From Halosolutus gelatinilyticus (lineage in GTDB: Archaea > Halobacteriota > Halobacteria > Halobacteriales > Natrialbaceae), in NCBI RefSeq assembly GCF_023028105.1, contig NZ_CP095491.1, positions 2,976,001 through 3,040,000 on the forward strand: a DNA stretch of 64,000 bases, read 5' to 3'. This document shows positions 34,661 to 42,675 of this stretch, piece by piece; position 1 is the first letter of the stretch; each line of letters begins with the position of its first letter. A model generated the notes under the pieces. The model worked only from the letters and a program-made list of their open reading frames with translations, was not told the origin of the DNA and did no database searches. The translations under genes were made by a program, and so were the position numbers.

Positions 34661-35035
34661 ATGTCGGACGAAAACGAACCCACGGACGAGCCGGACAACG
34701 GCGGCGGCGACGGCGAAGAGAAATCCTTCCGCGAGCGCGTCGAGGAGATCCGCGAGAAGCGCGCCGAGGAGGGCGAGGGCGAAGGCGAGGCGCCCGAGAG
34801 CCCGTTCGGCGGCGGTGGCGGCCCGGGCGGTCCCGGCATGGGCGGAAACCCGTTCGCACAGATGATGGGCGGCATGATGGGCGGCGGCCCCGGCGGCCCC
34901 GGCGGTCCGGGCGGCCGCGGTGGCGAAGGCGGAAACGAGGAACTCGTCCGCGAGGTTCGACAGCTTCGCGACGAAATGCGCGACCAGACCCGCGCGCTCA
35001 AGCGCATCGCCGACGCCCTCGAAAACGACGACTAA
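34661..35035 (+). CDS. Gly/Met-rich hypothetical protein with a C-terminal helix
   Basis: A 124-aa protein. Residues 1-50 are acidic and helical (SFRERVEEIREKRAEEGEGE), 52-97 are Gly/Pro/Met-rich (PGGPGMGGNPFAQMMGGMMG), and 98-124 form a helix (ELVREVRQLRDEMRDQTRAL). The Gly/Met stretch recalls chaperone tails. ATG 34661 is preferred over 34622 because the first codons upstream are not family-like. It is convergent with the PAP2 gene, 20 nt apart. No known family was identified. Confidence 0.65.
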   Translation: MSDENEPTDEPDNGGGDGEEKSFRERVEEIREKRAEEGEGEGEAPESPFGGGGGPGGPGMGGNPFAQMMGGMMGGGPGGPGGPGGRGGEGGNEELVREVRQLRDEMRDQTRALKRIADALENDD

Positions 35036-35055
35036 TCCTGCATCGTCTGCGCTTC

Positions 35056-35934
35056 TCAGTTCTCCGAATCCGGAAGCGCCGCATCCACCGCCCTGCGCTT
35101 TTCCCGCCACCTCGTGACGCGCGCCGACAGCGACCAGCGACCGACGAGGTGGCCGGCGAGGTCGACGCTGACGTAGCCGAGCCCGATCCCCGCGATCACG
35201 TCGATCGCCCAGTGAATGCCCAGATACATCGTCGAGAGCGAGACGCAGATCGCGAGGACGACCGCGACGGCAGCCCATTTCGGATAGACCCGCCGCGTCT
35301 TCCACGCGAGCAAGGCGACGGTCGACGCGAGCGAGGCGTGCAGGGACGGAAAGACGTTGGTGTTGCGGTTGACCTGCCGGGTGAGGTGCTGGTACTCGGG
35401 GTAGGTGTCGTACAGCAGGGCCACGACTTCGGGCATCATGTTTCGCGGCCCGTAGGCGATGACGAGCACGTACAGCACCAGTCCGATCGCGTAGTTGAGC
35501 GTGTACGCCGTCAGAAGCTCCCGGAGCGGCCGGGTGTTCGAGAGCGCGAAGTACGCCACTACCGGGAAGACGAGCAGGAAGACGTAGCCGTAGATGTAGG
35601 TGAACGAGAAGAAGGCCGTCACTTCCGGGGTCGCGTACGACTGCAGCCAGAGGACGAACTCGCCTTCGAGCTCGTAGATGGGCTCGGTCAGGTTCCAGCC
35701 GAACATCCACGAGAGGTCGGGGACGATCTGCCTGGCGACGCTGTTGAACAGCAACACGCTCGCGAGGACGACGGTGATCGGGACGACCTCTCGAACGCGT
35801 GTCTTCCACTCCCGTCGGGTATCTCGGAGCCGATACCGTCCGACGAACGCGGCGATCCCGACGAGGAGCATGACGGTGACGACCGCGACCAGCCGAGCGA
35901 GCACTTCCTCAAGCATCACCGACTCTTCGAGCAT
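35056..35934 (-). CDS. PAP2/AUR1-like membrane lipid phosphatase (module 1)
   Basis: A 292-aa membrane protein with six or more helices. The PAP2_3 (AUR1-like) motifs are IAYGPRNMMPEV, NVFPSLHASLASTVAL (motif C2, with catalytic His) and TMYLGIHWAIDVIAGIGLGY (C3, His and Asp). Family members remove or transfer phosphate on lipid head groups at the outer membrane face. The ATG overlaps the stop of the lipoprotein gene upstream (TAATG), so translation is coupled. The paralogue is at 37822, and both pair with the same kind of lipoprotein. Confidence 0.88.
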   Translation of the reverse strand: MLEESVMLEEVLARLVAVVTVMLLVGIAAFVGRYRLRDTRREWKTRVREVVPITVVLASVLLFNSVARQIVPDLSWMFGWNLTEPIYELEGEFVLWLQSYATPEVTAFFSFTYIYGYVFLLVFPVVAYFALSNTRPLRELLTAYTLNYAIGLVLYVLVIAYGPRNMMPEVVALLYDTYPEYQHLTRQVNRNTNVFPSLHASLASTVALLAWKTRRVYPKWAAVAVVLAICVSLSTMYLGIHWAIDVIAGIGLGYVSVDLAGHLVGRWSLSARVTRWREKRRAVDAALPDSEN

Positions 35935-37700
35935 TACTGTCTCACCCGGAGCGTCCCGTCGGCGGCGTATCTGAACCCGGCCTCCTCGAACGCCGATCGC
36001 GCCGCCTCGACGTCGAGGGCGCCGGTCCCGTCGGTTCCGAGAAACGGCGTTTCGGGGTCTTCACCGTTCCACTCGAGGCTGCCGGGCGTCCACTCCTCGG
36101 GAACGGGCGTCGCGATCGGTCGGGCGTGGCCGTGGAACACCTCCTCGACGAGCCACGCCTTGTCGAGCAGCCGCGCGACGACGCGCCTGAACCGGGGGTT
36201 GGAGAACGGCGCTTTCCGCGCGTTGAAGCCGAGGTGGTAGAACGTCCACGACGGCGACTCGAGCAGTCGCGTGTCGTCCGTCTCCTCGACGCCGTCGAGG
36301 ACGTACGTTTCCAGCGCGTCGCTGGTGATGTCCGCTTCGTTCGTGTTGACGAGTTCGATCGCGGACGTGCTCCGCGGATCGATCTGGAAGCGGACCGTCT
36401 CCACGGTCGGTTCGGGAAGTTCGACGCCCGAGCGGCGCGTGAAGTGGTCGTCGAACCGTTCGAGGGTGACGTGTTCGCGCTCGCTTCGGCTCGAAAACCG
36501 GAAGGGGCCGCTCCCGATCGGCGGCCAGTTGTCCGTGACGACCGCCTCCGTCGTCCCCTGGGCGACGCGGACGCCGGGCAGGTCCGCGGCCGCCGATCGC
36601 GGCTTCCAGACGTGTTCCGGCAGGATCGGGACGGTCAGCGCGCGCTCGGCGACGGGTCGGTTCGCGTCGACGGGCAGTTCGACGCGGCCCTCGTCGTCGT
36701 CGAACTCGATCGCGTCCGCGTCGACGGCCGACGTTCGCCCGCGGTACCGGGGCGATGGCGACGGGCTCACCCCCTCGCCGAGTGTGGTGTCCGCGAGGAA
36801 CCGGTAGGTGAACGCGACGTCCGAGGCGTCGAGGGCGTCGTCGTCGTGAAACCGAAGGTCATCTCGGAGCGTCACCGCGAGCGTGCCGTCGTTCCAGTCC
36901 CACGACTCGGCCGCCCAGGCCGTCAGTTCGCCGTCGATTTCGATCGCGAGCGGGTCGTACAGCAGATCGACGAACGCCTCCAAATCGCGGTATTCGGCCA
37001 TGATCGGGTTGGCGTTCTCCGAGGGTCGGGCGTCCGTGTGGGCCGCTCGGATCCCGTCGACGCCGTCGCTCGGATCGAGGCCGAGATAGCCGGGGCCGGT
37101 CGCGGGGTGGCGATCGCCCCAGCCATCGAACCGATCGGTCCGGACCAGCCGGTGCTCTTCGGGGACGCAGATCGGCACGAACGGCTGTTCGAGGGCGATC
37201 GCCTCGAGCGCGTCGGCCACCGCTTCGTCCCGATCGGCCGGATCGACCCGCCGCTGTTCCTCGAGCAACTCGTCCACGTGCAGGTTCGTGAAGCCGAAGG
37301 GGTTCTGCCAGCCGGATTCGTCGGCGTAGAGCGAGTGCAACGCCTCGTAAAGGAAGTCCGGATCGGTTCCGCCGGGGTGTTGTCCCACGTAGACGTCGAA
37401 GTCGTAGTTGAACAGGATCGCCCGGTTGACCTCCTCGTTCGACCGCATCTCGATCGAGACGTCGGCGCCGACGGCGTCGAAGACGGCGGCGATCTCCCGC
37501 GCGAGCTGGATGCTCTCCCGATCGCCGTCGGCGGGCCGCGTCGTGATCGTGAGCGAGAGCTGCTCGATGTCGTCCCGGTTGACGATACTGCGAACCTGCC
37601 GAACGCAGCCGCTGGTGGCGACCGTCAACCCGCCCGCCGCCGCGAGCATCGCCCGCCGACTGTACCCGGCCTCGGAACCGCCCGTCCGTCTCTCGGCCAT
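35934..37700 (-). CDS. Tat lipoprotein, family-5 solute-binding protein (module 1)
   Basis: A 588-aa exported protein. It has a Tat motif SRRAMLAAAGG and a lipobox TSGC, so it is lipid-anchored outside. The body is SBP_bac_5-like: PDFLYEALHSLYADESGWQN, FHDDDALDASDVAFTYRFLA, VPILPEHVWKP, PPIGSGPFRFSSRSEREHVT and the end NPRFRRVVARLLDKAWLVEE. Family-5 proteins usually bind oligopeptides or nickel complexes for an ABC importer, but no permease or ATPase is near. The TATA with palindrome at 37731-37745 gives a start close to the ATG. The ligand is unknown. Confidence 0.88.
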   Translation of the reverse strand: MAERRTGGSEAGYSRRAMLAAAGGLTVATSGCVRQVRSIVNRDDIEQLSLTITTRPADGDRESIQLAREIAAVFDAVGADVSIEMRSNEEVNRAILFNYDFDVYVGQHPGGTDPDFLYEALHSLYADESGWQNPFGFTNLHVDELLEEQRRVDPADRDEAVADALEAIALEQPFVPICVPEEHRLVRTDRFDGWGDRHPATGPGYLGLDPSDGVDGIRAAHTDARPSENANPIMAEYRDLEAFVDLLYDPLAIEIDGELTAWAAESWDWNDGTLAVTLRDDLRFHDDDALDASDVAFTYRFLADTTLGEGVSPSPSPRYRGRTSAVDADAIEFDDDEGRVELPVDANRPVAERALTVPILPEHVWKPRSAAADLPGVRVAQGTTEAVVTDNWPPIGSGPFRFSSRSEREHVTLERFDDHFTRRSGVELPEPTVETVRFQIDPRSTSAIELVNTNEADITSDALETYVLDGVEETDDTRLLESPSWTFYHLGFNARKAPFSNPRFRRVVARLLDKAWLVEEVFHGHARPIATPVPEEWTPGSLEWNGEDPETPFLGTDGTGALDVEAARSAFEEAGFRYAADGTLRVRQ

Positions 37701-37730
37701 CTGTGTCGTGCCTGCACTTCGATACCGGCG

Positions 37731-37745
37731 ATATAACAGTATTGT
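37731..37745 (-). promoter_or_regulatory. TATA box with overlapping palindrome, lipoprotein gene (module 1)
   Basis: The minus strand reads ACAATACTGTTATAT. The half palindrome ACAGTATTGT (37736-37745) touches the TATA box. A near-identical arrangement occurs at 40493-40507, suggesting one regulator for both modules. Confidence 0.6.
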
Positions 37746-37821
37746 GTTGCGGCGTCCGGGCGGGCCGCCCGAAGTTGACTGAACGCGGCCTCGGATCTGC
37801 GTTCGGCCGGACGTCTCGGCG

Positions 37822-38673
37822 CTACCGATCCAGCTGTCGGTCGACCGTCGTTCGGACGGACGCGACCGCGTCACGGAGGTCCCGCAGCGACCACCGATCG
37901 ACCAGTCGATCCGACGCGGCGACGGAGACGAGCGCGAGCGCGATTCCGGCGGCGACGTCGATCCCCCAGTGGATGCCGAGGTACATCGTCGAGACGACGA
38001 TGCTGAGGGCGAGCCCGACGGCGACGGGAAGCCACGACGGGTACTCGTCGCGGGTCGCGTAGGCGAAGCAGGCGACCGTCATCGACAGCGAGGTGTGCAG
38101 CGAGGGAAAGACGTTCCGGCGGTCGTTGACCTCCTGGGTGAGGTACTGGAACTGTGGGCTGTTGTCGTACAGCATCGTCTCGGACACCAGCTCGGGCATG
38201 TAGTTCCGGGGGCCGTACGCGACGATGAGGACGTAGAGCACGACCCCGATCGCGTAGTTGAGCGAGTAGGCCGTCAGCAGTCGCCGGAACGGTCGCGTGT
38301 TCGATAGCGCGAAGTACGCGATGACGGGAAAGATGAGCAGGAAGGTGTAGCCGTACACGTAGGCGACGGTGAAGTAGGTGTTCATCTCCGAGGATGCGAT
38401 CCGCTGGAAGAGCAGGACGAACTCCCCTTCGATCTCGTAGAAATTCACGTGGATCCCGATATCGCGGGAGATCGACGGGCCGGCCCGTCTCATGATCCGA
38501 TTGCACACGAGGACGATGGACAGGATGACGATGACCGGTGCACTCGTCCGGAGTCGGGCTCTCCACTCCGTGTGAGTCCGCTTGAGGCGCTCGAGGCCGA
38601 CGAAGATCGCGATCGCGAGCGGTAGCGCTACCCCGACGACGGCGACGACTCGCGCCAGTACTTCCGCGAGCAT
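37822..38673 (-). CDS. PAP2/AUR1-like membrane lipid phosphatase (module 2)
   Basis: A 283-aa paralogue of the protein at 35056. It keeps VAYGPRNYMPELV, RRNVFPSLHTSLSMTVACF and STMYLGIHWGIDVAAGIALA, with the same helix order. Between the first motif and C2 it has a slightly different loop (DNSPQFQYLTQEVND). Start ATG 38673 lies 5 nt after the stop of the lipoprotein gene. Similarity to module 1 spans the whole protein, so a duplication of the pair is likely. Confidence 0.88.
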   Translation of the reverse strand: MLAEVLARVVAVVGVALPLAIAIFVGLERLKRTHTEWRARLRTSAPVIVILSIVLVCNRIMRRAGPSISRDIGIHVNFYEIEGEFVLLFQRIASSEMNTYFTVAYVYGYTFLLIFPVIAYFALSNTRPFRRLLTAYSLNYAIGVVLYVLIVAYGPRNYMPELVSETMLYDNSPQFQYLTQEVNDRRNVFPSLHTSLSMTVACFAYATRDEYPSWLPVAVGLALSIVVSTMYLGIHWGIDVAAGIALALVSVAASDRLVDRWSLRDLRDAVASVRTTVDRQLDR

Positions 38674-38678
38674 TGGTA

Positions 38679-40463
38679 TCAGTGCCGGCTCAGGAGCCGG
38701 CCCCGGTCGTCGTACCTGAAGCCTGCCCCCTCGAACGTTCGTCTCGCTCGTTCGACGTCGAGTTCGCCGTCGGTGCCGAAAAACGGCGTCACGGGGTCCT
38801 GCCCGTTCCACGCGAGCTCCTCGGGCGTCCACTCGTCGGAGACGGGCGTCGCCAGGGGCCGCGCGTGGTCGTCGAAGACGTTCTCGACGAGCGACGCCTT
38901 GTCGAGCAGTTGCGCGACCGCCCGGCGGAAGTGCGAGTTGCTGAACGGCGACGTTCGCGTATTGAACCCGAGGAGGTAGAACGTCTGCGACGGCGACTCC
39001 AGCCGCGTCAAGTCGGACCCGTCCGGGATCTCCACGATCGCGTGGGCGCCGAGGCGAGAGGCGGTGACGTCGGCATCGCCGCTATCGATGCGCTTGATCG
39101 AGGACTTGCTGCCCGGGTCCACGGTGAACCGGAGTTCCTCGACGGGCGCTTCCGGCTGGTCGACGTTCTCCCGGCGCGTAAAGTGATCCTCGAAGCGCAC
39201 GAGCGTCAGGTGTTCGCGCTCGGCGTGGTCCGCGTACCGGTACGGGCCGCTGCCGGTCGGGGGAAGGTTGTCCATCGTGACGAGCCCCCACTCGCCTTGG
39301 GGTGCCGAGAAGTCCCCGCCGTCGGACCGATCGAGGACCTGCGCTTCCCACCGGTGTTTCGGGAGGATCGGCACCGCCAACGCGCGGGTCCCGGCCTCGG
39401 TTCCGGTCGAGACGCCGATCGTGAGTCGGTGGTCGCCCTCGATCTTGACCCGCTCGATGGCCGCCGCGTGACTGCGGTACCGCGGCGCGGGCGACGGGGC
39501 GTTGGCTCGGCCGAGAGCCGTGTCTCCGAGGAATCGGTAGGTGAAGGCGACGTCCCGCGCGGTGACGGGCTCGCCGTCGTGGAAGACACAGCCCTCGCGG
39601 AGCGCGATCGTCGCCGTCGCCAGTTCGTTCTCGGTCGCGTTCTCGTCCGGCTCGCGCCACTCCCAGGACTCGGCGAGCCAGGGCTCGTAGGATCCGTCGC
39701 GGACGGTCACGAGCGAGTCGTACAGCAGGCCGATCGTCGGTCCCTGATCGCGATAGGGCGCCGAGAGGGGGTTCACGTTCCGCGACGGCCGGGAGTCGGT
39801 GAGCAGCGCGTGGAGCCGATCGACGTTGGCCGTCGGCTTCAGGCCAAGGTAGCCGTGGCGCGTCCCGAGGTGGCCGCCGTCCCAGCCCTCGAATCGATCC
39901 GTTCTGGCGATCCGGTACGCGTCCGGAACGCAGATCGGATCGAAGGGCTTCTCCTGGGCCAGCGCGTTCAGGACTTCGCCGACGTTTCGTCGGCGCGCCT
40001 CGCCGTCGGTTCGCCGCTGTTCTTCGAGCAGTGCGTCGAAGGCGATGCTGGTGAACCCGAAGGGGTTCTGCCAGCCGGCTTCGCTCGCGTACGTCGAGTG
40101 GAGGGCCTCGTAGAGGAAGTCCGGATCATCACTGGTGGGATGCGTGCCGACGTAGCAGTCGAAGTCGTGCTCGATCAATACCGTCTCCAGCACTTCGGAC
40201 CGCGATCGCATGTCGATGGAGACGTCTACGCCCACCGCCTCGAGGTTCTCCTCGAGATGGCGGGCGAGCTGGACGTTCTCCCTGTCTCCGTCCGCGGGGA
40301 CCGTCAGGATGGAGATCGAAAGTTGCTCGGTTCCCTCGTCGTCGACGACGCTCTGGACGCGATCGATACAGCCACTGGTCGAGAGGGTGAGTCCGGCCGC
40401 GCCTGCGGCGAGGACCGACCGTCTGCTGACGCCGTCAACGGGAGTGGTCGAATCTCGATTCAT
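38679..40463 (-). CDS. Tat lipoprotein, family-5 solute-binding protein (module 2)
   Basis: A 594-aa paralogue of the protein at 35934. Tat motif SRRSVLAAGAAGL and lipobox STSGC, then LSISILTVPADGDRENVQLA, DPDFLYEALHSTYASEAGWQ, FHDGEPVTARDVAFTYRFLG, PPTGSGPYRYADHAEREHLT and SNSHFRRAVAQLLDKASLVE. It ends GFRYDDRGRLLSRH. No transporter partners are visible. Its promoter carries the perfect palindrome ACAATATTGT next to TATATA, and transcription probably begins within a few nt of the ATG. Confidence 0.88.
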   Translation of the reverse strand: MNRDSTTPVDGVSRRSVLAAGAAGLTLSTSGCIDRVQSVVDDEGTEQLSISILTVPADGDRENVQLARHLEENLEAVGVDVSIDMRSRSEVLETVLIEHDFDCYVGTHPTSDDPDFLYEALHSTYASEAGWQNPFGFTSIAFDALLEEQRRTDGEARRRNVGEVLNALAQEKPFDPICVPDAYRIARTDRFEGWDGGHLGTRHGYLGLKPTANVDRLHALLTDSRPSRNVNPLSAPYRDQGPTIGLLYDSLVTVRDGSYEPWLAESWEWREPDENATENELATATIALREGCVFHDGEPVTARDVAFTYRFLGDTALGRANAPSPAPRYRSHAAAIERVKIEGDHRLTIGVSTGTEAGTRALAVPILPKHRWEAQVLDRSDGGDFSAPQGEWGLVTMDNLPPTGSGPYRYADHAEREHLTLVRFEDHFTRRENVDQPEAPVEELRFTVDPGSKSSIKRIDSGDADVTASRLGAHAIVEIPDGSDLTRLESPSQTFYLLGFNTRTSPFSNSHFRRAVAQLLDKASLVENVFDDHARPLATPVSDEWTPEELAWNGQDPVTPFFGTDGELDVERARRTFEGAGFRYDDRGRLLSRH

Positions 40464-40492
40464 TCAAGTCTCTTTCAGAGTTCTCCGTGGGT

Positions 40493-40507
40493 ATATAACA
40501 ATATTGT
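40493..40507 (-). promoter_or_regulatory. TATA box with perfect palindrome, lipoprotein gene (module 2)
   Basis: The minus strand reads ACAATATTGTTATATA. The 10-bp palindrome ACAATATTGT (40498-40507) directly abuts the TATA box, 30-37 nt upstream of the ATG at 40463. The module 1 promoter has the same order with one change in the palindrome. Confidence 0.65.
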
Positions 40508-40592
40508 GTACTCCGTTTGGTTATATGGAGGGTACTAAATAGAAGTGCCCCCCTGATCGACGAGCGGCCGCGAAATCGGCCGTGAGGCGGCC

Positions 40593-41678
40593 TTAGTCGG
40601 CGGGATCGGTTCGCGCGACCCGCTGGTAGCAGTCGAGGAGTCGCCGTCCGACGGTCCCGAGGTCGTGTTCGGCGGCGGTTTCCCGCGCACGCTTCCCGAG
40701 TCGCCGACGGAGGGCCGGATCGGCGGCGAGTCGATCGATGGCCTCGCGGAACTCCCGTTCGGTCGCGCACTTGAGACAGTCCACGCCGTCGGTGTAGAAC
40801 TCGTCGAAGACGGGGATGTCCCGGAGCACGACCGGTTTCCCGCAGGCCATCGCCTCGAGGACCGCGATCCCCTGGTTCTCCTCGTGCGTGGGGAAACAGA
40901 AGACGTCGCCCGCGCCGAATGCGATCCGCTTGTCCTCGACCCAGCCCGTAAACGTCACGTTGTCGGGCGGATCGGCCGTCCACCGTCTGACGGTTCGGCT
41001 CGCCAGCGGACCGCGATCGTACGGGCCGAACCAAACGAACTCGTACGGCGTCCGGCGCGCGAGCCGGCAGAACGTCGACAGGCCCTTCCGCTCGAAGACG
41101 TTGCCGACGGCGAAGACGACGAGGCCGTCGAGGTCGAACCGATCGCGACCGGGCTCGCGAAACCGTTCGTACCCCGCGAGCGACGCCCGGTCGACCCCGT
41201 TCGTGATCGGGCTAATCGGCGCGTCGACCGGGTACGATTCGAGGCGGGTTTTCGTCCGCTCGCTCGGACAGCAGACCAGATCGGCCTGCGAGTAGAACCG
41301 GCGCAGGTACCGGCCGAGCGGACCCGAGAGCGCGTTCGACCCCCGGAAACTGTCCCGGAAGTCCTCGCGGGTGACGTGGGCGTGCAACACGAGCGGCCGC
41401 CCAGTTCGCCTCGCGTGGCGGGCGATCGCGAGCGACCCGGGACCGATGGCGTGACAGTGTGCGACGTCGTAGTCGACGATCGGCGACTCGCCGCGGGTCA
41501 GTCGCGCCGGGAGCGTTCTCGCGGAGCCGTTCCAGGGATCGGTGACGACCGCGAGGTCGCCCTCGCGATCGGACTCCTCGGCGATCCGCGAGAGGGCGGT
41601 CCGCTGCTGGGCCGCGGCCGTCGAGATGCCGCTTCGCTCGAGAACCGACGGCAGTTCGAGATAGTTGAGCACGCGCAC
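40593..41678 (-). CDS. Family-4 glycosyltransferase (GT-B)
   Basis: A 361-aa enzyme. The N-terminal domain starts MRVLNYLELPSVLERSGIST and includes AHCHAIGPGSLAIARHARRT. The C-terminal domain has VVFAVGNVFERKGLSTFCRL, FTGWVEDKRIAFGAGDVFCF and EENQGIAVLEAMACGKPVVL, the E-x7-E nucleotide-sugar motif of GT4 enzymes. The start GTG at 41678 matches the conserved N-terminus. It is transcribed in the same direction as the two lipoprotein/PAP2 modules, about 130 nt upstream of them. The acceptor is unknown; a lipid is plausible from context. Confidence 0.85.
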   Translation of the reverse strand: MRVLNYLELPSVLERSGISTAAAQQRTALSRIAEESDREGDLAVVTDPWNGSARTLPARLTRGESPIVDYDVAHCHAIGPGSLAIARHARRTGRPLVLHAHVTREDFRDSFRGSNALSGPLGRYLRRFYSQADLVCCPSERTKTRLESYPVDAPISPITNGVDRASLAGYERFREPGRDRFDLDGLVVFAVGNVFERKGLSTFCRLARRTPYEFVWFGPYDRGPLASRTVRRWTADPPDNVTFTGWVEDKRIAFGAGDVFCFPTHEENQGIAVLEAMACGKPVVLRDIPVFDEFYTDGVDCLKCATEREFREAIDRLAADPALRRRLGKRARETAAEHDLGTVGRRLLDCYQRVARTDPAD

Positions 41679-41815
41679 GGGATTCGTCCGAACTGATTTG
41701 GGGGAAGCCGAAAACAGTACCGCTCTGTCTCTCTCACATCCCGCCCGGATCGGCCGGCCGAACGGTCCGCGCGGCGGAGCACAACACAAATAGGGCGACC
41801 GACGAAAGGTCGGAT

Positions 41816-42094
41816 ATGAGCATCGCCGCCGAGCGGATCGATCGCCTCCACGACCTCGCTCGAGCGGCGGCCGCCGAGGGGAAGGACGATCGGGCGCGCT
41901 ACTACGTCCGTCTCGCTCGCCGTGTCGCGGAGCGAAATCGGCTCACGCTACCGCGGGAGTTCAGACGGTTCACCTGCGACGAGTGCGACGCGTACCTCCG
42001 GCCCGGGAAGAACGCCCGCGTCAGGCTGCAGAACGGACACGTGGTGATCACCTGCGACTGCGGCGCCCACGCCCGGTATCCGTATCGGGAGTGA
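41816..42094 (+). CDS. rnp4: Ribonuclease P protein component 4 (Rpp21/Rpr2)
   Basis: A 92-aa zinc-ribbon subunit of archaeal RNase P, which matures the 5' ends of tRNAs. The N-terminal helices (ARYYVRLARRVAERNRLTLP) contact Rpp29, and the zinc site is FTCDECDAYLRPG with VVITCDCGAHARYPYR. The length is that of the family. It is followed 70 nt later by a YhbY-like gene, a common haloarchaeal RNA-processing pair. Confidence 0.93.
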   Translation: MSIAAERIDRLHDLARAAAAEGKDDRARYYVRLARRVAERNRLTLPREFRRFTCDECDAYLRPGKNARVRLQNGHVVITCDCGAHARYPYRE

Positions 42095-42164
42095 CCGTCC
42101 GGCGGGCGAGGCGGGACGCACCGTTTTACGAAGATTCAACTGGATCGCACCGCTAGCCGGGGTT

Positions 42165-42413
42165 ATGAACGACGACGAGATGAAGCGGAGAGCCCACGAT
42201 CTCGACGTGACCGTCTGGGTCGGCAAGAGCGGCATCGATTCGGTCGTCGACGAACTGAACGATCAGCTCGCCGATCGCGACCTCGTGAAGGTGAAGTTCC
42301 TTCGGGCGGCGCGAGCGGGCGGGTCGACCGAGGAGAAGGCGGCCGACCTCGCCGATCGTGTCAACGCCGGCCTCGTCGACACGCGAGGGCACACCGCGGT
42401 GATGTATCGGTGA
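42165..42413 (+). CDS. YhbY/CRM-domain RNA-binding protein
   Basis: An 82-aa protein made of one CRM domain: RRAHDLDVTVWVGKSGIDSV, then LNDQLADRDLVKVKFLRAAR and a final strand DTRGHTAVMYR. The WVGKSG loop corresponds to the GxxG RNA-binding loop. Bacterial YhbY associates with ribosome precursors, so a ribosome assembly role is likely. Its TGA stop overlaps the ATG of a 34-codon ORF. Confidence 0.9.
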   Translation: MNDDEMKRRAHDLDVTVWVGKSGIDSVVDELNDQLADRDLVKVKFLRAARAGGSTEEKAADLADRVNAGLVDTRGHTAVMYR

Positions 42414-42517
42414 TGGCACTCCCGCCCCTGCAGGCCGATCCGGCGCAGGGGTCCGACCTCGGTCCGATCGGCGTCGCATTCGGCGCCGCGATCGGAGCTA
42501 GTTTGAGCGATCGATAG
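42413..42517 (+). CDS. Small ORF coupled to the YhbY gene (34 aa)
   Basis: The frame starts inside the yhbY stop (TGATG) and encodes MALPPLQADPAQGSDLGPIG, then a Gly/Ala-rich segment VAFGAAIGASLSDR before TAG. The tail looks like the start of a glycine-zipper membrane helix. It may be a real micro-protein or the remnant of a longer membrane protein gene. Confidence 0.35.
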   Translation: MALPPLQADPAQGSDLGPIGVAFGAAIGASLSDR

Positions 42518-42675
42518 CCGGATACGGCCGCGTTCCGACCGATCGGCGCGCCCGTAGCGAACGGTAGTTCCGCCGGAACACGCGTCTCGAAAGGATTTTC
42601 AATGGTTCCCCTGCGTCCCGTTTCGCCGGGTCGATCGACTTCCGTACGCCAGTTTCGTCGCCCGCGACCCGGCGG

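Noticed and set aside
36126-37736. A 536-codon forward frame opposite the first lipoprotein gene
   Set aside because: Antisense to a gene with clear signal peptide, lipobox and family motifs; no own domain.
38673-40538. A 621-codon forward frame opposite the second lipoprotein gene
   Set aside because: The reverse strand encodes a complete binding protein with Tat signal and lipobox. The forward frame has no such features.
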